Shown here in pieces: positions 12,367-23,820 of a DNA stretch of 64,000 bases. The stretch covers positions 1,853,049 to 1,917,048 of the forward strand of contig JANVCC010000056.1 of assembly GCA_025345505.1 (NCBI GenBank), given 5' to 3'. Under the pieces are notes generated by a model that saw nothing but the letters and a program-made list of their open reading frames with translations, searched no databases and had not been told where the DNA came from. Both the position numbers and the translations under genes were made by a program. The DNA comes from Todiramphus chloris collaris (lineage: Eukaryota > Chordata > Aves > Coraciiformes > Alcedinidae). Position 1 is the first letter of the stretch; every line of letters begins with the position of its first letter.

Positions 12367-12380
12367 CTAAGAGCAAAATC
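12367..12380 (-). CDS. RBP4: RBP4 terminal coding segment (14 nt: Gly completion, Phe-Cys-Ser, stop)
   Basis: After a 3.8-kb intron, the acceptor TGTGTTTCAG is followed by GATTTTGCTCTTAG. The two first bases complete Gly196, then come Phe197, Cys198, Ser199 and TAG. It was found by looking for a Cys codon that restores the partner of Cys94 (mature 70-174 disulfide). The short tail agrees with what I recall for chicken RBP4. Phase and cysteine placement fit, and no better candidate was seen between 12000 and 16200. Confidence 0.88.
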
Positions 12381-15300
12381 CTGAAACACACAAAACCCAA
12401 AATTTTAGTTTTCGACCACACTAGACAAAATTAACAGATTTAAAATGCATACATATCTGATTTTGTTAAAATGCTCTTGAGTCCAGGAGTCTGCTACTTG
12501 TCATGATCATGCCAGTACCTTGCTGTGTAGTTTATAGTTCCAAAGAACTTTCAGATTGGAACAAAACAGAAAATCGTCCAATCTGTTGCACTCATCCTGA
12601 GCATTTTAATACTTTGGCAAAGAAGGTACTGAATTGATCAGTGACGAGAGTTATTTATTTACTTAAATAAGCTTAAAATTATTTGCCTTTTAAAAATTAA
12701 CAATTGAAGAATGCCTTTCAACAAAATAAGAATCTTCTGATCTCCAAAACTTTTAACGGCAATAGTAAATTAGTTGAAGGAACATACCACTCTTTAATTC
12801 ACAATTTTTGCTTCTAGCAAATGCTAACAGCAGATTCAGCTTTCCACGCTGCTAACATGACATCATATTGTATTTACAAGTAGTCCCACTGTGATGTCCA
12901 CATTCACATTATGTAACTTAAAGCAACTTGAGCTATTACTCTGAGAGACCAAGTGTATCACAGCTTGATCCATATTCGGAAAGGAGCTACCATCAGAAAC
13001 GCAATGTAATTTATAACCAAAACCCTCATAATTTCCTAGGCTTCTCTTTTGTCTTAAAGAGACAGTACACAAAGAACAGGTATGTTAGATGGTTTTTTTT
13101 TCCCCATCAAGGTAAATTTTGTACATCTATTAGGGTTTTTTTTTTGGGTGGAATTTAATTTGAGTACAGTATCAATTTAAAGAGATAATGAGAAATCTTT
13201 GTGGAAAAATTAGCTTCAAGACATAGGCAGAGTATGCACAATTAGAAAGAGATACAAGGCTATTCTTGCAGCTTCTATTAATGTCAGTCAGAGTTTTACC
13301 ACAACAGTGGAATGCAGGTCAATGCAGACAGGACAACAGAAGTTGGCTTTTTTTTGCTACTAACTCTGTAGCTCTTCATAGCAGAATTAAAACTAAAGTA
13401 GCAAGGCTTCCAATCCACACATAAAGAATTAAGTACATTTTGTAAGTTTGATATAAAGCTTTCAATAAATGTCTTTTTAGTTTAGCTCACAATCATTCTC
13501 TCTTTCCCAAATGTACTTGCTTTGCAGGAACTTTGACTTAATGATACTAGAGGATTCAGAATCAACTAAGGTAATTACACGTCCTGATCACAGCAAGGGG
13601 AAAATGCAGATTGCTGGCTTTAAGTTTCATTTGTACTTTGGTGATGGGCTCATAAAGATAAACTCTGGCATAAAGCAGACAGCATTAAGGACCCAGATTA
13701 TTAATTTACAAACAGGATGGAACTCACACGGTCTTATCAGACACTTCACTCAACACCTAACATCTGAATATAAATTTAGATAGCAGACAAAGAATACAGC
13801 ACTTGGTGCAACTTGGTAGACATTACATTTCTGTGTCAAACTAAGGGCAGCACGATCAACTTTTAAATTAAAGTTAGGAAGTCAATATTTAAGGCAGAAC
13901 TTAGAGCTTGTATTTTTAAATTGCACAATTGGTTCTATATTTTGTGAAAGAAAGAAGCCCACAAGAATTCTATTATATAAAAGTTCCGAGATATTTGAAA
14001 AAATTGTATCACAAATTCTGTATAAATTAATATATTGAATTTTTCATTTTGGTTTATACTTTCTTGCAAAGATTGACAATAGATTATTGTCTTGCAAGCC
14101 TCACATAATGTAGAAAGAATAGAAACACAGATTCCACCATGCTGAAGCCAATCAGTATGTGGACTAGTCTAATATCCTGATTTTACAGTAGGGTAGAAAT
14201 GAGAGAAATGCAAGGAATCACCATAACACCCAACTCTCGAAGTCACAGCACAACAGCTGTGTATCTACACTTTATCTTTTAATTAATACAATAACATCCC
14301 TAACCATCTCATTATTTTGTTTTCTCATCTTTGGAAAGTTTTATTCTTGCTGTACTTCATTTGAAGAGCGGTGAATGCAGCACTCAAAACAAGAAAGTAT
14401 AATCAGTTTATATAATGACTTTGTTTCTTTTCTATCCTACCATTTATGCAATCATTCACAAAAGCCAATTTCATTTGCATTGATGATGTCTCTTAGTCTT
14501 GACTGCCTTAAATCTCAACTCTCTTTTATGTTGCCTCCAAATTTTCTTTCAAGACAAAATTTATATTTTCATTATTGTCAGGCAGTTTTGCCAGGTCACT
14601 AACCAGCATTCTAAACACTACCCACCTGAGCAGATCTTTCAGGCACCCTGCTATCAGCATACCTACTTTACAACATGGCAATATATTACTCTTTGTTTAT
14701 AGATCAGATGAACAGGTAATAGAGCAACAAGAGCTGACTGCGCTCATCTGTTCTGACTTTCTTTATAATACACAAAAGTTTCTTCAGTCAATCCCAGTTT
14801 ATTCTAACATGTCATTTAGAAAAGCCTTTAATCTTGATTTACAGATTTCAATGGTGAAGAACATACAAAAGCTCTTGGTAAACTGGTCCAAAGGTTAATG
14901 ACCTTTGGAGTTAAACAAGGGCCTATTTATTTATGCTCTGAATGTGTCCAGTTTAAAGTTCCATCCATTTTAATTTAGTATTCCTATGTTTGCAAGTCCT
15001 TTATTATTCAATTGCCATTGCTTGTGTGAGCAAGCACAGACTTTGCTCAGGTCAGCCTTTAGCCTCTTTCTGATGAGAAAAGATCAAGGTCTTTGAAGCA
15101 CTCACTGGAGGATACATTTTACAAACTTATAATCATTTTCTCTGCTCTTCTTGGAAACTTGGTACCCTTTCCAGTTATGATTATCATTAAATGTGACATA
15201 GTGAGCAGACCTATGCCAAGCACAGCAGTCTCATATGAGTCTGTAAATCCGTTGTTTGCATCCTTGGTTTATGCATCCAAGAATCTCGTTAACTTTTTTT

Positions 15301-18300
15301 GTCCACAGTGTTACACTGGGAGTTCACATTCAGCTGATTCACCAGTCAAGTCAGCTGCAGATATTGTGTCTTCCAGAATGCGAGGGAGGTGGTAGAGGGG
15401 TGGTGTGTGTAGGGACGAGTACATTACTATTTTATATCTTAAATATTCTGATCTGTCTTCATTCTTTACTATTTCCCACTCTGGGTGTAATATTTATCAG
15501 GAAGTATATTATGTTTTCTTCTACATCATTGATTAAAGTAGCATAAATTACTGTTTGTCCTTTTCTAATATACCTGAGTGCAAGTGAGCTAATCTGTATC
15601 CTTCCCTGAGTTGCAAGCTCAGCCTGACCATATAGCTCAAGACAGGGTCGTACTTCCAGTATGAGGGATATGTCCCTTTTCTACAACCCTTTGTGAAATG
15701 GTTGGCATGAGGATACGTGAGAAAGGGTCTGCTATAAGGTATCCTTTCCAAGACTTCCAATTTTGCTTAAAAGCCTTTTATGAAGAATTTTTCAAAGATG
15801 TTTTTGAAAATACATTCTATTCCCTTGAACAACTATTTTGTTGAGAAGGGTAGGGTTCTGATTAAAGAGACACAATTTCTTCTTACAGCAACTATGAAGT
15901 TTATCCTTGCTATGTTTACTCATACTACACTGATTTGTTTTACAACTTCCTCTGATAATTGTTGCAGCTGATGTGTTATGCTGCATAAAAAGCTATACAC
16001 CTTAGCTCTCCTTCAGATGAGGGAAGTAAAAGTTGGAAATAACTTAGTACATAACTTTCTGGAGCTTACTAACTACAAGCTCCGGTTTTCAGAAAACAGT
16101 ATCACAACCACTAAGTAGAAGATTCTAATGAGCAGGAGACTCCCAATGCTTTAGACATTGAGACCTGAAATAAAATTCTTCAGAAAAAAAAACATTCTTA
16201 CCATTATGAACAATAACTCTGTATTTTCTGTCCAAGCACAGGTCTATCTGCCTTTGTCTGACAATTTTCTGTGCCTCTGGAGGCAATCCCTTGGGGTCCC
16301 GGGAGAACACAAAGGAATAGCTATCAGCACAAGTGCCATCTTCATTTAGCTGGCGGCAGGAGTAATGAAGAGCATACGTATCATAATCTGTGTCCACTAC
16401 CCAGTGATCATCATCTGGAAGAAACCAGAGCAAAGAAGCAAAGGTGTTAGAGACAAGTGAAATCTAGTAAATCTAAAGAAATTGCTGCCATAACTGCATA
16501 AATAATACAATGAAGATTGGCATGCTGTGAGGAGATTCTGCAACACTCCAAGAGTAACTGGCATCCAAAGCATTCTTTGTAATTGTGTCTTTGGAGAGAA
16601 TGGAGCTCACATACCTTCCAAACTCCACCTGCTTCTTTTGGAAACTATCCATGCAAATGTCCTGAGCTGCAAATGTCTGAATGTCTACTTGGCTCAGTAA
16701 ACTAATTTTGCATAGGGTGACAGATGTCAGAAAAATACTGAATGTATGTATACTATATCATATTTGTTAAAACAGATAAATCTCTATGCTTGCAGATGCA
16801 AGACTAAACAAAATAACAGCCACAAAATCCTCTTCCCTCCTCGGCCCAGTGTGATGTTAGGCTTTTCAGAAAGAACAGAACCATCTGGTAACTGAATTCT
16901 GAACTAAAGACTTAAAATACTTCATCTGCCATTCATTTCTTTCCAAACAGTGACCTTTCTTTGTGTTGTTGGGTAAAAAACAAAGGAAATTAAAAGATAT
17001 ATGAAGGCCTGGTCTTCACTTGTTGAAAGAAAGTCAGACAGCTGCCCATATGAAAAACAGGGATTGCCTTGTTCACATTAAGGCTTTGCTGTATGATAAT
17101 TATTACAGGTTTTAAGTGTGTAAGAAATCCAACACTACTTTTTCCTTCCCCAGCATGGACATACAACATAACTAGGTTCCCAAATAGTTCTGCAACTTCT
17201 ATAGCTAAGCACTCACTTCCTTTCTGCAGAAAAGAGGCAACACCCCAGTACTTCATCTTGAACTTGGCGGGATCCTCTGTGTCAGTGAAAGAGCCAATCA
17301 TGTCAGCACAGACATCCCAGTTACTGCAGCCAGAGAAAAAAAAAATCACATTCAATCCTAACAGCTCATATTCAGTGTGACTGTGTGAGTAGCACAGGGA
17401 TAACAGGTAGGATTAGAGCCCCGGTAAGTGAAGCGTGCGTTTAGTGAAATGGAACAAGAGGAAAATTTGCAAACAGCTTACTTGAAAAGTCTGACTCTCC
17501 CCTTTGCAGTGGCACTCATTTGTCCATTCTCATCTACAGTGAACTGGGCTACCACATTGTCCTGCAGAAACAGCCCCTCGGGATCTTTTTTTGCCATGGC
17601 ATACCAGGTGCCACTGTACTGCAAGGAAATAAGAAAGGATGCAGTTACACCTAAAAGCATGGAAAACATTACAAACAGACATTACATACTAGGGGATGTA
17701 ACAGAGGGGAGGACATGCAGAACTTTGACTCCATGCTTCAAAGATGTACCTAAGAAACAAATCTATCTGTTCCAACAACATAAACCCACCAATATATCCT
17801 AATGCAGCCAGGGTTTGTGAAGAATTGGCATTTTTTGGTATCTTATTTGTATCTGCAATTCTTCAGTATTTAGGATACAAAATTTGGTGGGAAGAGGATA
17901 GGAACTAGCAGATCTTGACAGATCTACCTAGACAAGTTTTTTACTCACAGTGATGTCTAAAAACACTGAAGTATTCATTTTTCATAGAAAAAATCAAGTC
18001 CCTCTTTTTGTTTAGACCAAACAGTTTGAGACCAGTCTGCTAAACCTCAGTTTCTGCAGTATTTCTTTATCAGATGCATCAGGATCCAGCATCTGTGGAG
18101 GTGTGGGCAGCATCACATGCTTCTGCCGTTTCTCAGTATTGTGGTCTGTGACACTGAGTGAAAATGAGAAGACACCGGTGCTACTCAATGTCAGATTCTG
18201 TAGCCTGGGAAAAGGAGCTAGGCAAGAAATCACAGACACAGGAGAAAAAGATTTACCCTGTTCTTGTCGAAGTTCTCCTTGACTTTGAAGCTGCTTACTC

Positions 18301-18385
18301 GACAGTCCCGCTCTGCCGTGCTGCTGCCCAGCAAGGCAAGTGCCAGCAGCAGCAGCCAGGGCAGAGCTCTCCTCGTGTGGGCCAT
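12367..18385 (-). CDS. RBP4: Retinol-binding protein 4, five coding exons
   Basis: This secreted lipocalin carries retinol from liver to tissues in complex with transthyretin (family knowledge). Minus-strand coding exons are 18385-18257, 17618-17482, 17323-17217, 16414-16202 and 12380-12367; phases join exactly to give 199 aa. Residues 1-24 are a leucine-rich signal peptide, and the mature chain begins ERDCRV as in other RBP4s. The lipocalin motif GTW is at 46-48 and TDY at 133-135. Cysteines 28, 94, 144, 153, 184 and 198 fall, after removal of 24 residues, at mature positions 4, 70, 120, 129, 160 and 174, the three disulfides of human RBP4. The chain ends NGFCS; the extra tail of the human protein is absent. 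Its 3' end faces FFAR4. The identification is firm. Confidence 0.96.
12381..16201 (-). other. RBP4: RBP4 intron 4 (3.8 kb)
   Basis: It starts with donor GTAAGA at 16201 and ends with acceptor TTTCAG at 12381. It contains the CR1 remnant at 15120-15545 and otherwise AT-rich unique sequence. No further exon, RNA gene or long frame was recognised. Confidence 0.8.
15120..15545 (-). mobile_element. Old CR1 LINE fragment inside RBP4 intron 4
   Basis: The + strand reads like the reverse complement of the reverse-transcriptase C-terminal region of amniote CR1. Recognisable pieces are TGCATCCAAGAATCTCGTTA, then ACACTGGGAGTTCA with CAGCTGATT shortly after, then TTTACTATTTCCCACTC and CATTGATTAAAGTAGCA. 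The match is diverged, so this is an old copy without coding capacity. Boundaries are approximate. Confidence 0.7.
16202..16414 (-). CDS. RBP4: RBP4 coding exon [11 protein letters not shown] to VIVHN
   Basis: This 213-bp exon lies between acceptor CTTCCAG and donor AATG|GTAAGA. It carries the second lipocalin motif TDY, the Cys144-Cys153 pair, and the [19 protein letters not shown] helix. Phase is 1 at both ends. Confidence 0.95.
17217..17323 (-). CDS. RBP4: RBP4 coding exon [10 protein letters not shown] to FLQKG
   Basis: This 107-bp exon starts after GGCTGCAG and ends at donor GAA|GTGAGT. It encodes barrel strands around the first Cys of the 94-198 disulfide and the [15 protein letters not shown] segment that is nearly unchanged among vertebrates. 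Confidence 0.95.
17482..17618 (-). CDS. RBP4: RBP4 coding exon with the lipocalin GTWYAMAKK motif
   Basis: This 137-bp exon starts [11 protein letters not shown] and runs to RVRLF plus two bases of the next Asn codon. The acceptor is CCTTGCAG and the donor AA|GTAAGC. The GxW motif closes the base of the lipocalin barrel. Confidence 0.95.
18257..18385 (-). CDS. RBP4: RBP4 first coding exon (signal peptide and mature N-terminus)
   Basis: The exon encodes [10 protein letters not shown], a run of Leu/Ala, and GSSTA before the mature [19 protein letters not shown]. The start ATG (18385-18383) has G at -3 and G at +4. An acceptor CTGCAG lies just upstream, so this exon begins in the 5' UTR and a non-coding exon lies further upstream. 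The donor is AGG|GTAAAT, phase 0. Confidence 0.94.
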
Positions 18386-18561
18386 CCCGTCCCTGCAGCA
18401 ACAGCAAACAGAGAATAGCATCAGAAAGAGGCTCTTTCACACAAGAGAGGAAGGGAGGAGGGCTGCCCTGAGAGGTCCCCAGTGCACTGCGCAGCTTCCC
18501 CGGATTGCATACGCAGGTAAGGCACCCGGTTGTCCCCAGCCCAGCACAGCAGGTCCCTTAC

Positions 18562-18645
18562 AGACAGTCCCCGTCCCTGTAGCCTCTTGAAAGCCCGAGT
18601 GTTGATGGCAGCGGCAGAGTACACGGTCAGGGAATGCTTTATGTA
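18562..18645 (-). promoter_or_regulatory. RBP4: RBP4 TATA-like box and probable non-coding exon 1
   Basis: On the minus strand, ACATAAAG at 18644-18637 resembles a TATA box. A start about 25-30 bp downstream would give a short untranslated exon ending at 18562 with donor CTGTCT|GTAAGG. The matching acceptor is the CTGCAG just upstream of the start codon. A C/EBP-type octamer TTGCGTAA lies at 18751-18758, about 110 bp upstream of the TATA-like box, which would suit a liver gene. Human RBP4 also has a non-coding first exon. The placement is inferred from motifs only. Confidence 0.5.
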
Positions 18646-19894
18646 GTCCTGGGGCTTTCGCAACCCTCTGAGGTACAAAGCTAGCATTGGAGGGGGAGTA
18701 GGGAGGCGGGTTGATGCAGGCTGCAGGCTGGACCCCTTCACAACAGCTTCTTGCGTAACGCCCGTGGGCCTAAGTGGTCTTTGACCCTGACCTGCATCCA
18801 AGCAGGCACTAGAAGCAAATGTCTCTCTTTGGTTTTCCTAACCCAAAGGCAGATCTCACACCTGGGGGAAGGGGTGTGCACACATGTGGGGAAAACAAAG
18901 AGAGGTGCCCCATCTTTTGCATGAGGGAGAGTGAGCTACCTCCACCTCCTCTGTGATTTTACACACTGCAGTCCAAAGTCCTTCTTACCTAATGTGCTCA
19001 ACACAGTTACAAGGTGCGGTCTTGTTTCCTCCACCTCCTCCCCAAATTCCTTTCCTCTCTTCCCCTGATAAACAGTGGCAAACATCATACTTGCAAGTTT
19101 CTGCTAATGTTTCTGAAAGCCTGAACCTCTTTGTGTCCTCATGACTAATTCTCTCTTGCTTCCCAAGGACTGGCTCAGGAGCTAGGCCTTCTCGTGATCA
19201 GCTCCCAGGGACAGGAACTGGAGCCCTGCAAATCTTCAGGAAGGCAAAAGAGCACTTCTGTGTGGTACTGCAAAGGTGGTAGGACATATGTGTGGCCTGC
19301 AAATACTTCAGTGCATGTACACACAGTATCTGGCCCTTCTGACACCCATTTTAAATCAGAACTTCCAGAATTTCTCTTCTGTTTTTGGCAAACTGTTTTC
19401 AGTTATATAAACCATAATTTTCTCCTGTCCAGGCAAGTTTTGCTGCCTCTCAGTCAATATTTGTTCTATAGTTTCAACATCTTTAGGAAGCATTAGAGAA
19501 AACCTGTTAATTATTTTCTAGGCATGTAACCAGAGCAGGGTAGGAATGATTATTACCAAGAGAACTAATTCACCTACATTTCCACCTCCCAATTTGAAAC
19601 AATAAAGGCAGAAGCCTGTTAGTTGAAAGGTCTGTGTTCATTGTTTCAAGAATTAAGCAAAACTATAATTCAAATATGGAGATACCAATGTACTATAAAA
19701 AATAATTCAATAGCAGCTGATGTACAGAATTAAAACAATTTATTCAGCGTGGCCTTTCACAGAGATAGACTTCAACCTTCTAGTCCTTTCATACATTTAT
19801 AAAAATACTAAGGTTTTTACTGTTGCTACCCTTTTTCATATGTAAGGCAAACAGTGGCACAGTCTGTTAGATTTATCTTTGTTTTTTGCTTTGT

Positions 19895-19945
19895 GCTTAA
19901 AGAGTATATTTTTGCTTACTCTTTTTGCTTAAAGAGTATATTTTT
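19895..19945. repeat. Direct repeat, 19-bp identical units, period 32
   Basis: GCTTAAAGAGTATATTTTT occurs at 19895-19913 and again at 19927-19945. It is a small local duplication in non-coding DNA. Confidence 0.85.
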
Positions 19946-21856
19946 CTTCACTTTCTCGAACATCAATTGCTGTTCCAAGTCTGATCTGAAGCCTTTGATT
20001 CTCTGGATAACATCAGACACTAAAAAATCCATTATGTTTAATATTAAGCTTCCACTTGGAGTAAAGAACATATTTAACACAGGTAACCAGAAAGGTTGAT
20101 GCATATTAATTTTTCTGAAACTTTTAGCAATAGTCTTTCAATGAGCCGACATTTTCATTTTTCAACTGAGATTTTCAAGTTTGCTGATTCCCACGGAGAC
20201 TGAAGAGAAACAGCAGTCTATATCCTGGTGGCTTTTAGAACTTTGCTCCAGCCTCTGGCAACAGTGGTGCCAGTTATATTTATATATATATGTGCATTTT
20301 TGCAAAACTTTTACAAGACACTCACTAGTCTTAATAGATTAATTCATCATACCTAAAAGATCAAAATCAACATGGATTTTCTTTGTTCAGTGTCTCACAT
20401 GACTGATAGTAAGAAGAGGGATTATAGCTTAATTCATAAGCTTTAAATCTATTACTTTCTTTAATACCAAAGAAAATTAGTATTTCTTTATTGTCTGCCA
20501 ATTCATGAAACATTATTTCTCCTAAATTTGTCCTCTTAAAAAAAATCTGTATGTTATTTTATATTCTCTTGGAGGTTCATCCAGCATCAAATCTATTCCT
20601 ATAAAATTTTGTCAATAACATATTTATCCACGAAAATTCTATGACAGAGATCTTCAAAGAAGTCTACAGCCACTCATCCAAATCAATCAAAACCTGATGA
20701 GATTTGACTGCCTCTATAGGTCAGTAGTCCTGTTATACTTACTGCATGTTGTCCTCAGCAGTTTTACAGACAGGAGACCAATCCAGGTTTCACTGAAACA
20801 AAAATTTACTTCTGTTAAAAATTGTTAAAAAAATCAGTTCTAAATATGTTGAAGATCCATCACAGTCTCTTAAATTAATCTGAGGTCCCCAACAAAATAA
20901 ATACGAAACATGTAATTTTATGTTAGCATTTCTTTAACTGTGTGCCTCTACTAATCTCTGCCATGTTTGGCAGCTTATATCTGGTGGAGGTGCCTGGTAG
21001 AGACATAGTAATTATAACTTCTAAGTCATTCAGCTCCTGAAGTCTGGGTTCTCTACAAACTCTAGGTAATTCCTGAGAAAACTCTTTATTTTGAACTGTT
21101 ATCATTGTGGATTTGTGGGAACACAGCTACAGTGAAGTCACACCGGTATTTCTCAGTCAGATTGCAAGAACTGCAGAAGACTTGGGCAAGACACATAGTA
21201 AAAGTTTGGGTCTTCTCATTTAGCTGTACTTCCAAATGCTTACCTGAGACACACTTTACATTAATGGAGCCCTTTTGCACTTAACAGCTAAAGCACTTTG
21301 CTTCAATGAGAAACGCTTTTTAGGTAAAAAGGCTCCTCTGTTGTCAGATTAGGAGTATACTGCGAGAGGAATGGAAGGTTGTTGGATTGGCTTGGGCTGT
21401 GGGTTCCATTGAGAAACAATGCCAGCAAATGATCCCCATCCAGATCTTTAGAACCTGGGCATAACCTCTGCAGATTTGTACTTCTCATGCAAACAGAAAG
21501 GAACATAACTTGGGCAGGATTTCAATTGACTCTGAGAGCAATGTGCATAGAGCAACTGAATGGCATCAGATGATTGCTGGGTTCTCGGAAAGCTCAGACA
21601 ATTAAATTTAAAATAATTATTAAAATATTGATGACACATCAACAACCTCTAATGCAGAGCATACATTGACAAAACTTGTGCTAAGTTCAACACCAAGCTT
21701 GATAAATGTCATATATAACTTCCCATTCTGATGTGTGAAGCTGGAAGCATATTTTGAGTATTATAGAAAGTTTTTTAAAAGTCAGTATGCATTCTTTGGA
21801 ACTGTATTTAATTGAAGAGGGAAAAGTCTTCTACCTTAGAATTTTGCCAAGAGGAC

Positions 21857-21963
21857 AAAAAAAAAAAAAAAAAAGGAAAAATTCTGGGAAAAAAGAAAAA
21901 AATGAAAAAAAAAAAAAAATAAACAATAGAATTTTGAAAAAAGAAAAAAAAAAAAAAAAAAAA
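21857..21963. repeat. A-rich low-complexity tract
   Basis: Three long A runs (from 21857, 21905 and 21943) are separated by short A-rich spacers. No retrocopy was recognised directly upstream, so I cannot say that this is a retroposed poly(A) tail. The lysine-rich frame across it is an artefact. Confidence 0.85.
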
Positions 21964-22964
21964 GGGTTAACTTCTGGCAGTGATTCTGTGATTGAGATAT
22001 ATTTTACATCAATAGCCTGTAAAATTCTGCAATGTTTCCCATTAAGAACAGCAACAGAAAATACATAGAAAAGGTCAGATTTTCAAAGGGAATGGCAGAA
22101 AAAAGCCCTCATTATAGAAGTTATTTTAGTTTAATTTATGACTTCATAATAAAAATGAAAAAAAGAGAGTCAAATTACCATTTAAAGCGTTTTTAACAAT
22201 GCAGTGAATACTAAAAGAACTTTTATTTGTGGTCACAGAATAAGTCTAGCTCTTAGGAGAAAGTTGTCTCCAAGAACTGATAATGGGAAATGGAACACCC
22301 ATTTCCAGCCAGACTGCAGATAGATTGAAAGACTTTTTTCTGTCTTCTTGTGGTTATTTATTTATAGAGTGCCAATCACAAACATGAGTATCCATTAAAC
22401 TGTTAGAAGTAGATTTTGTAGGGGAATGAATGACTGCTGTGTGCAGAGCAGCGAATCCGAGTGTCACCGCTGCCATGGGGAACCAGACTCATATTAGCAA
22501 GTGACAACAAACAGCAAGAGCTGAGCCAAGGAGCTCCATGTACTTTGTAAGGGACAGCTATGTACGTTGTCACCATCACAGCTGTTCACCTTGTTGGTAG
22601 TTTGAGTACAGAGGTCAAGGACAGAATGGAATTGAATAGATTGGCTTTTGCACCGTGGCAGCCTGTGTGCTACCTGTTTTTGTAATTTAATAACGTGACA
22701 TTCTGCTCAAGGAGTAAATGCGCATTGAACTCTTTGTAAACAGTATTTAAACAAGCCTAAATTTAAAATGGTACCTTTATTCGGTTTAGCAAACCTTTCT
22801 GAGGATTGTGATTACAAACTAAAATACTTTTCTAGATGTATTGCTAAGATGGAAACAATTTGAAACAAAGATAGAGAGTTTGCCAAGAGGCTGGCCATGT
22901 TGATGAGGAGAGCTTTAAACTGTGAATGATGAAAGACACAGACATACGGGAGTGAGTCCAGCAA

Positions 22965-23140
22965 AGAGCTGCCAAGATCATTGAGCAATAAGAGAATCTG
23001 ACAAAAGGAGAGGCTTAGAGAGCTGGACTGTTCAGCCTAAAGAGAATGTTCAGGGGGATCTCATCAAGTGTATAAATGTCTGGCAGGAGGGTATGAAGAA
23101 AACAATCAAAACCCTTCTCAGCAGTGCTGAGTAATATTCT
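22965..23140 (+). mobile_element. CR1 LINE fragment (3' region, + orientation)
   Basis: Recognisable CR1 words appear in the right order: GCTTAGAGAGCTGGACTG, TTCAGCCTAAAGAGAA, then GATCTCATCAAGTGTATAAA and GTCTGGCAGGAGG. The typical bird CR1 reads GCTGAGAGAGCTGG, TTCAGCCTGGAGAAGAG and so on. The element is 5'-truncated and diverged. Edges are approximate. Confidence 0.75.
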
Positions 23141-23344
23141 CAGTAATAAAAAAATGGTCAAGTAACCTACAATTACTAGGGAGTAAATGTGAGAGTTACG
23201 AGATTAAAAGGCTGCTGTCCTTCACTCAGTTCGTGTGCTAAAATTCATGCCAAGTTACCAAGAAACCCATGCTCATAGTCAAAGCTGCAGTGCCTCTGGA
23301 AACCCAGGTTTATCCCTTCCTACTAGACTGGCCATTTAAGCATT

Positions 23345-23820
23345 AAGCAGTGCTTACTGAGTCAAAGCCTTTTCTGCTGCTCACCACACCCCACCAGTCT
23401 GGGGGTGCACAGGAAGTTTGGAGGGGACACATATGGGACAGCTGACCCAAACTGACCAAGGGATATTCCATATCATATGATGTCATGCTCAGCATATAAA
23501 GCTGTGGGAAGAAGGGGAACATTCAGAGTGATGGTGTTTGTCTTCCCAAGTAACCGTTACATGTGATAGAGCCCGGGTTTCCTGGAGATGGCTGAACACC
23601 TGCCTGCTGATGGGAAGTCGTCAATGAATTCTTTGTTTTGCTTTGCTTGTGTGTGCAGCTTTTGCTTTACCTTTTAAAATATATTTATCTCAATCCATGA
23701 GTTTTCCCACTTGTACCCTTCTGATTCTCTTCCCCATCCCACTGCGGGGGGGGGGGGTTGGGGGGTGGGGGTGTGAGTGGCTGTGTGGGGCTTAGCTGCT
23801 GGCTAGAGTTAAACCACAAC
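23345..23820 (+). mobile_element. Solo LTR-like element of an endogenous retrovirus (old, non-coding)
   Basis: The segment resembles an LTR family common in bird genomes. It has GGATATTCCATATCATATGA, ATGTCATGCTCAG, a TATA motif CATATAAA at 23493-23500, a CCATCCCACTG segment before a long G tract, and an ending TAGAGTTAAACCACAAC. No retroviral open frame lies on either side, so it looks like a recombined single LTR. I recall this type as ERVL-like but cannot name a family. Ends and target-site duplication were not resolved. Confidence 0.65.
23744..23781 (+). repeat. G-rich tract with G-quadruplex potential
   Basis: A run of about 14 G is followed within a few bases by runs of 6, 5 and shorter G blocks. 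Four closely spaced G runs satisfy the usual quadruplex pattern on the + strand. It lies inside the LTR-like element. Confidence 0.7.

Noticed and set aside
15256..15546. A 96-codon + strand frame in RBP4 intron 4
   Set aside because: It lies antisense over the old CR1 fragment and is not a gene.
16125..16202. A possible 35-nt intron in RBP4 (donor 16201, acceptor TTTCAG near 16168) giving a tail Gly-Leu-Asn-Val
   Set aside because: It is far below the minimum size of vertebrate introns and lacks the final cysteine; the acceptor at 12381 restores Phe-Cys-Ser.
18012..18440. A 142-codon minus-strand frame over the RBP4 first coding exon
   Set aside because: It is a different frame from RBP4 and crosses its splice donor; no homology.
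21754..22068. Lysine-rich frame across the A-rich tract
   Set aside because: It is produced by A homopolymers; the same applies to the frames at 59044-59254.
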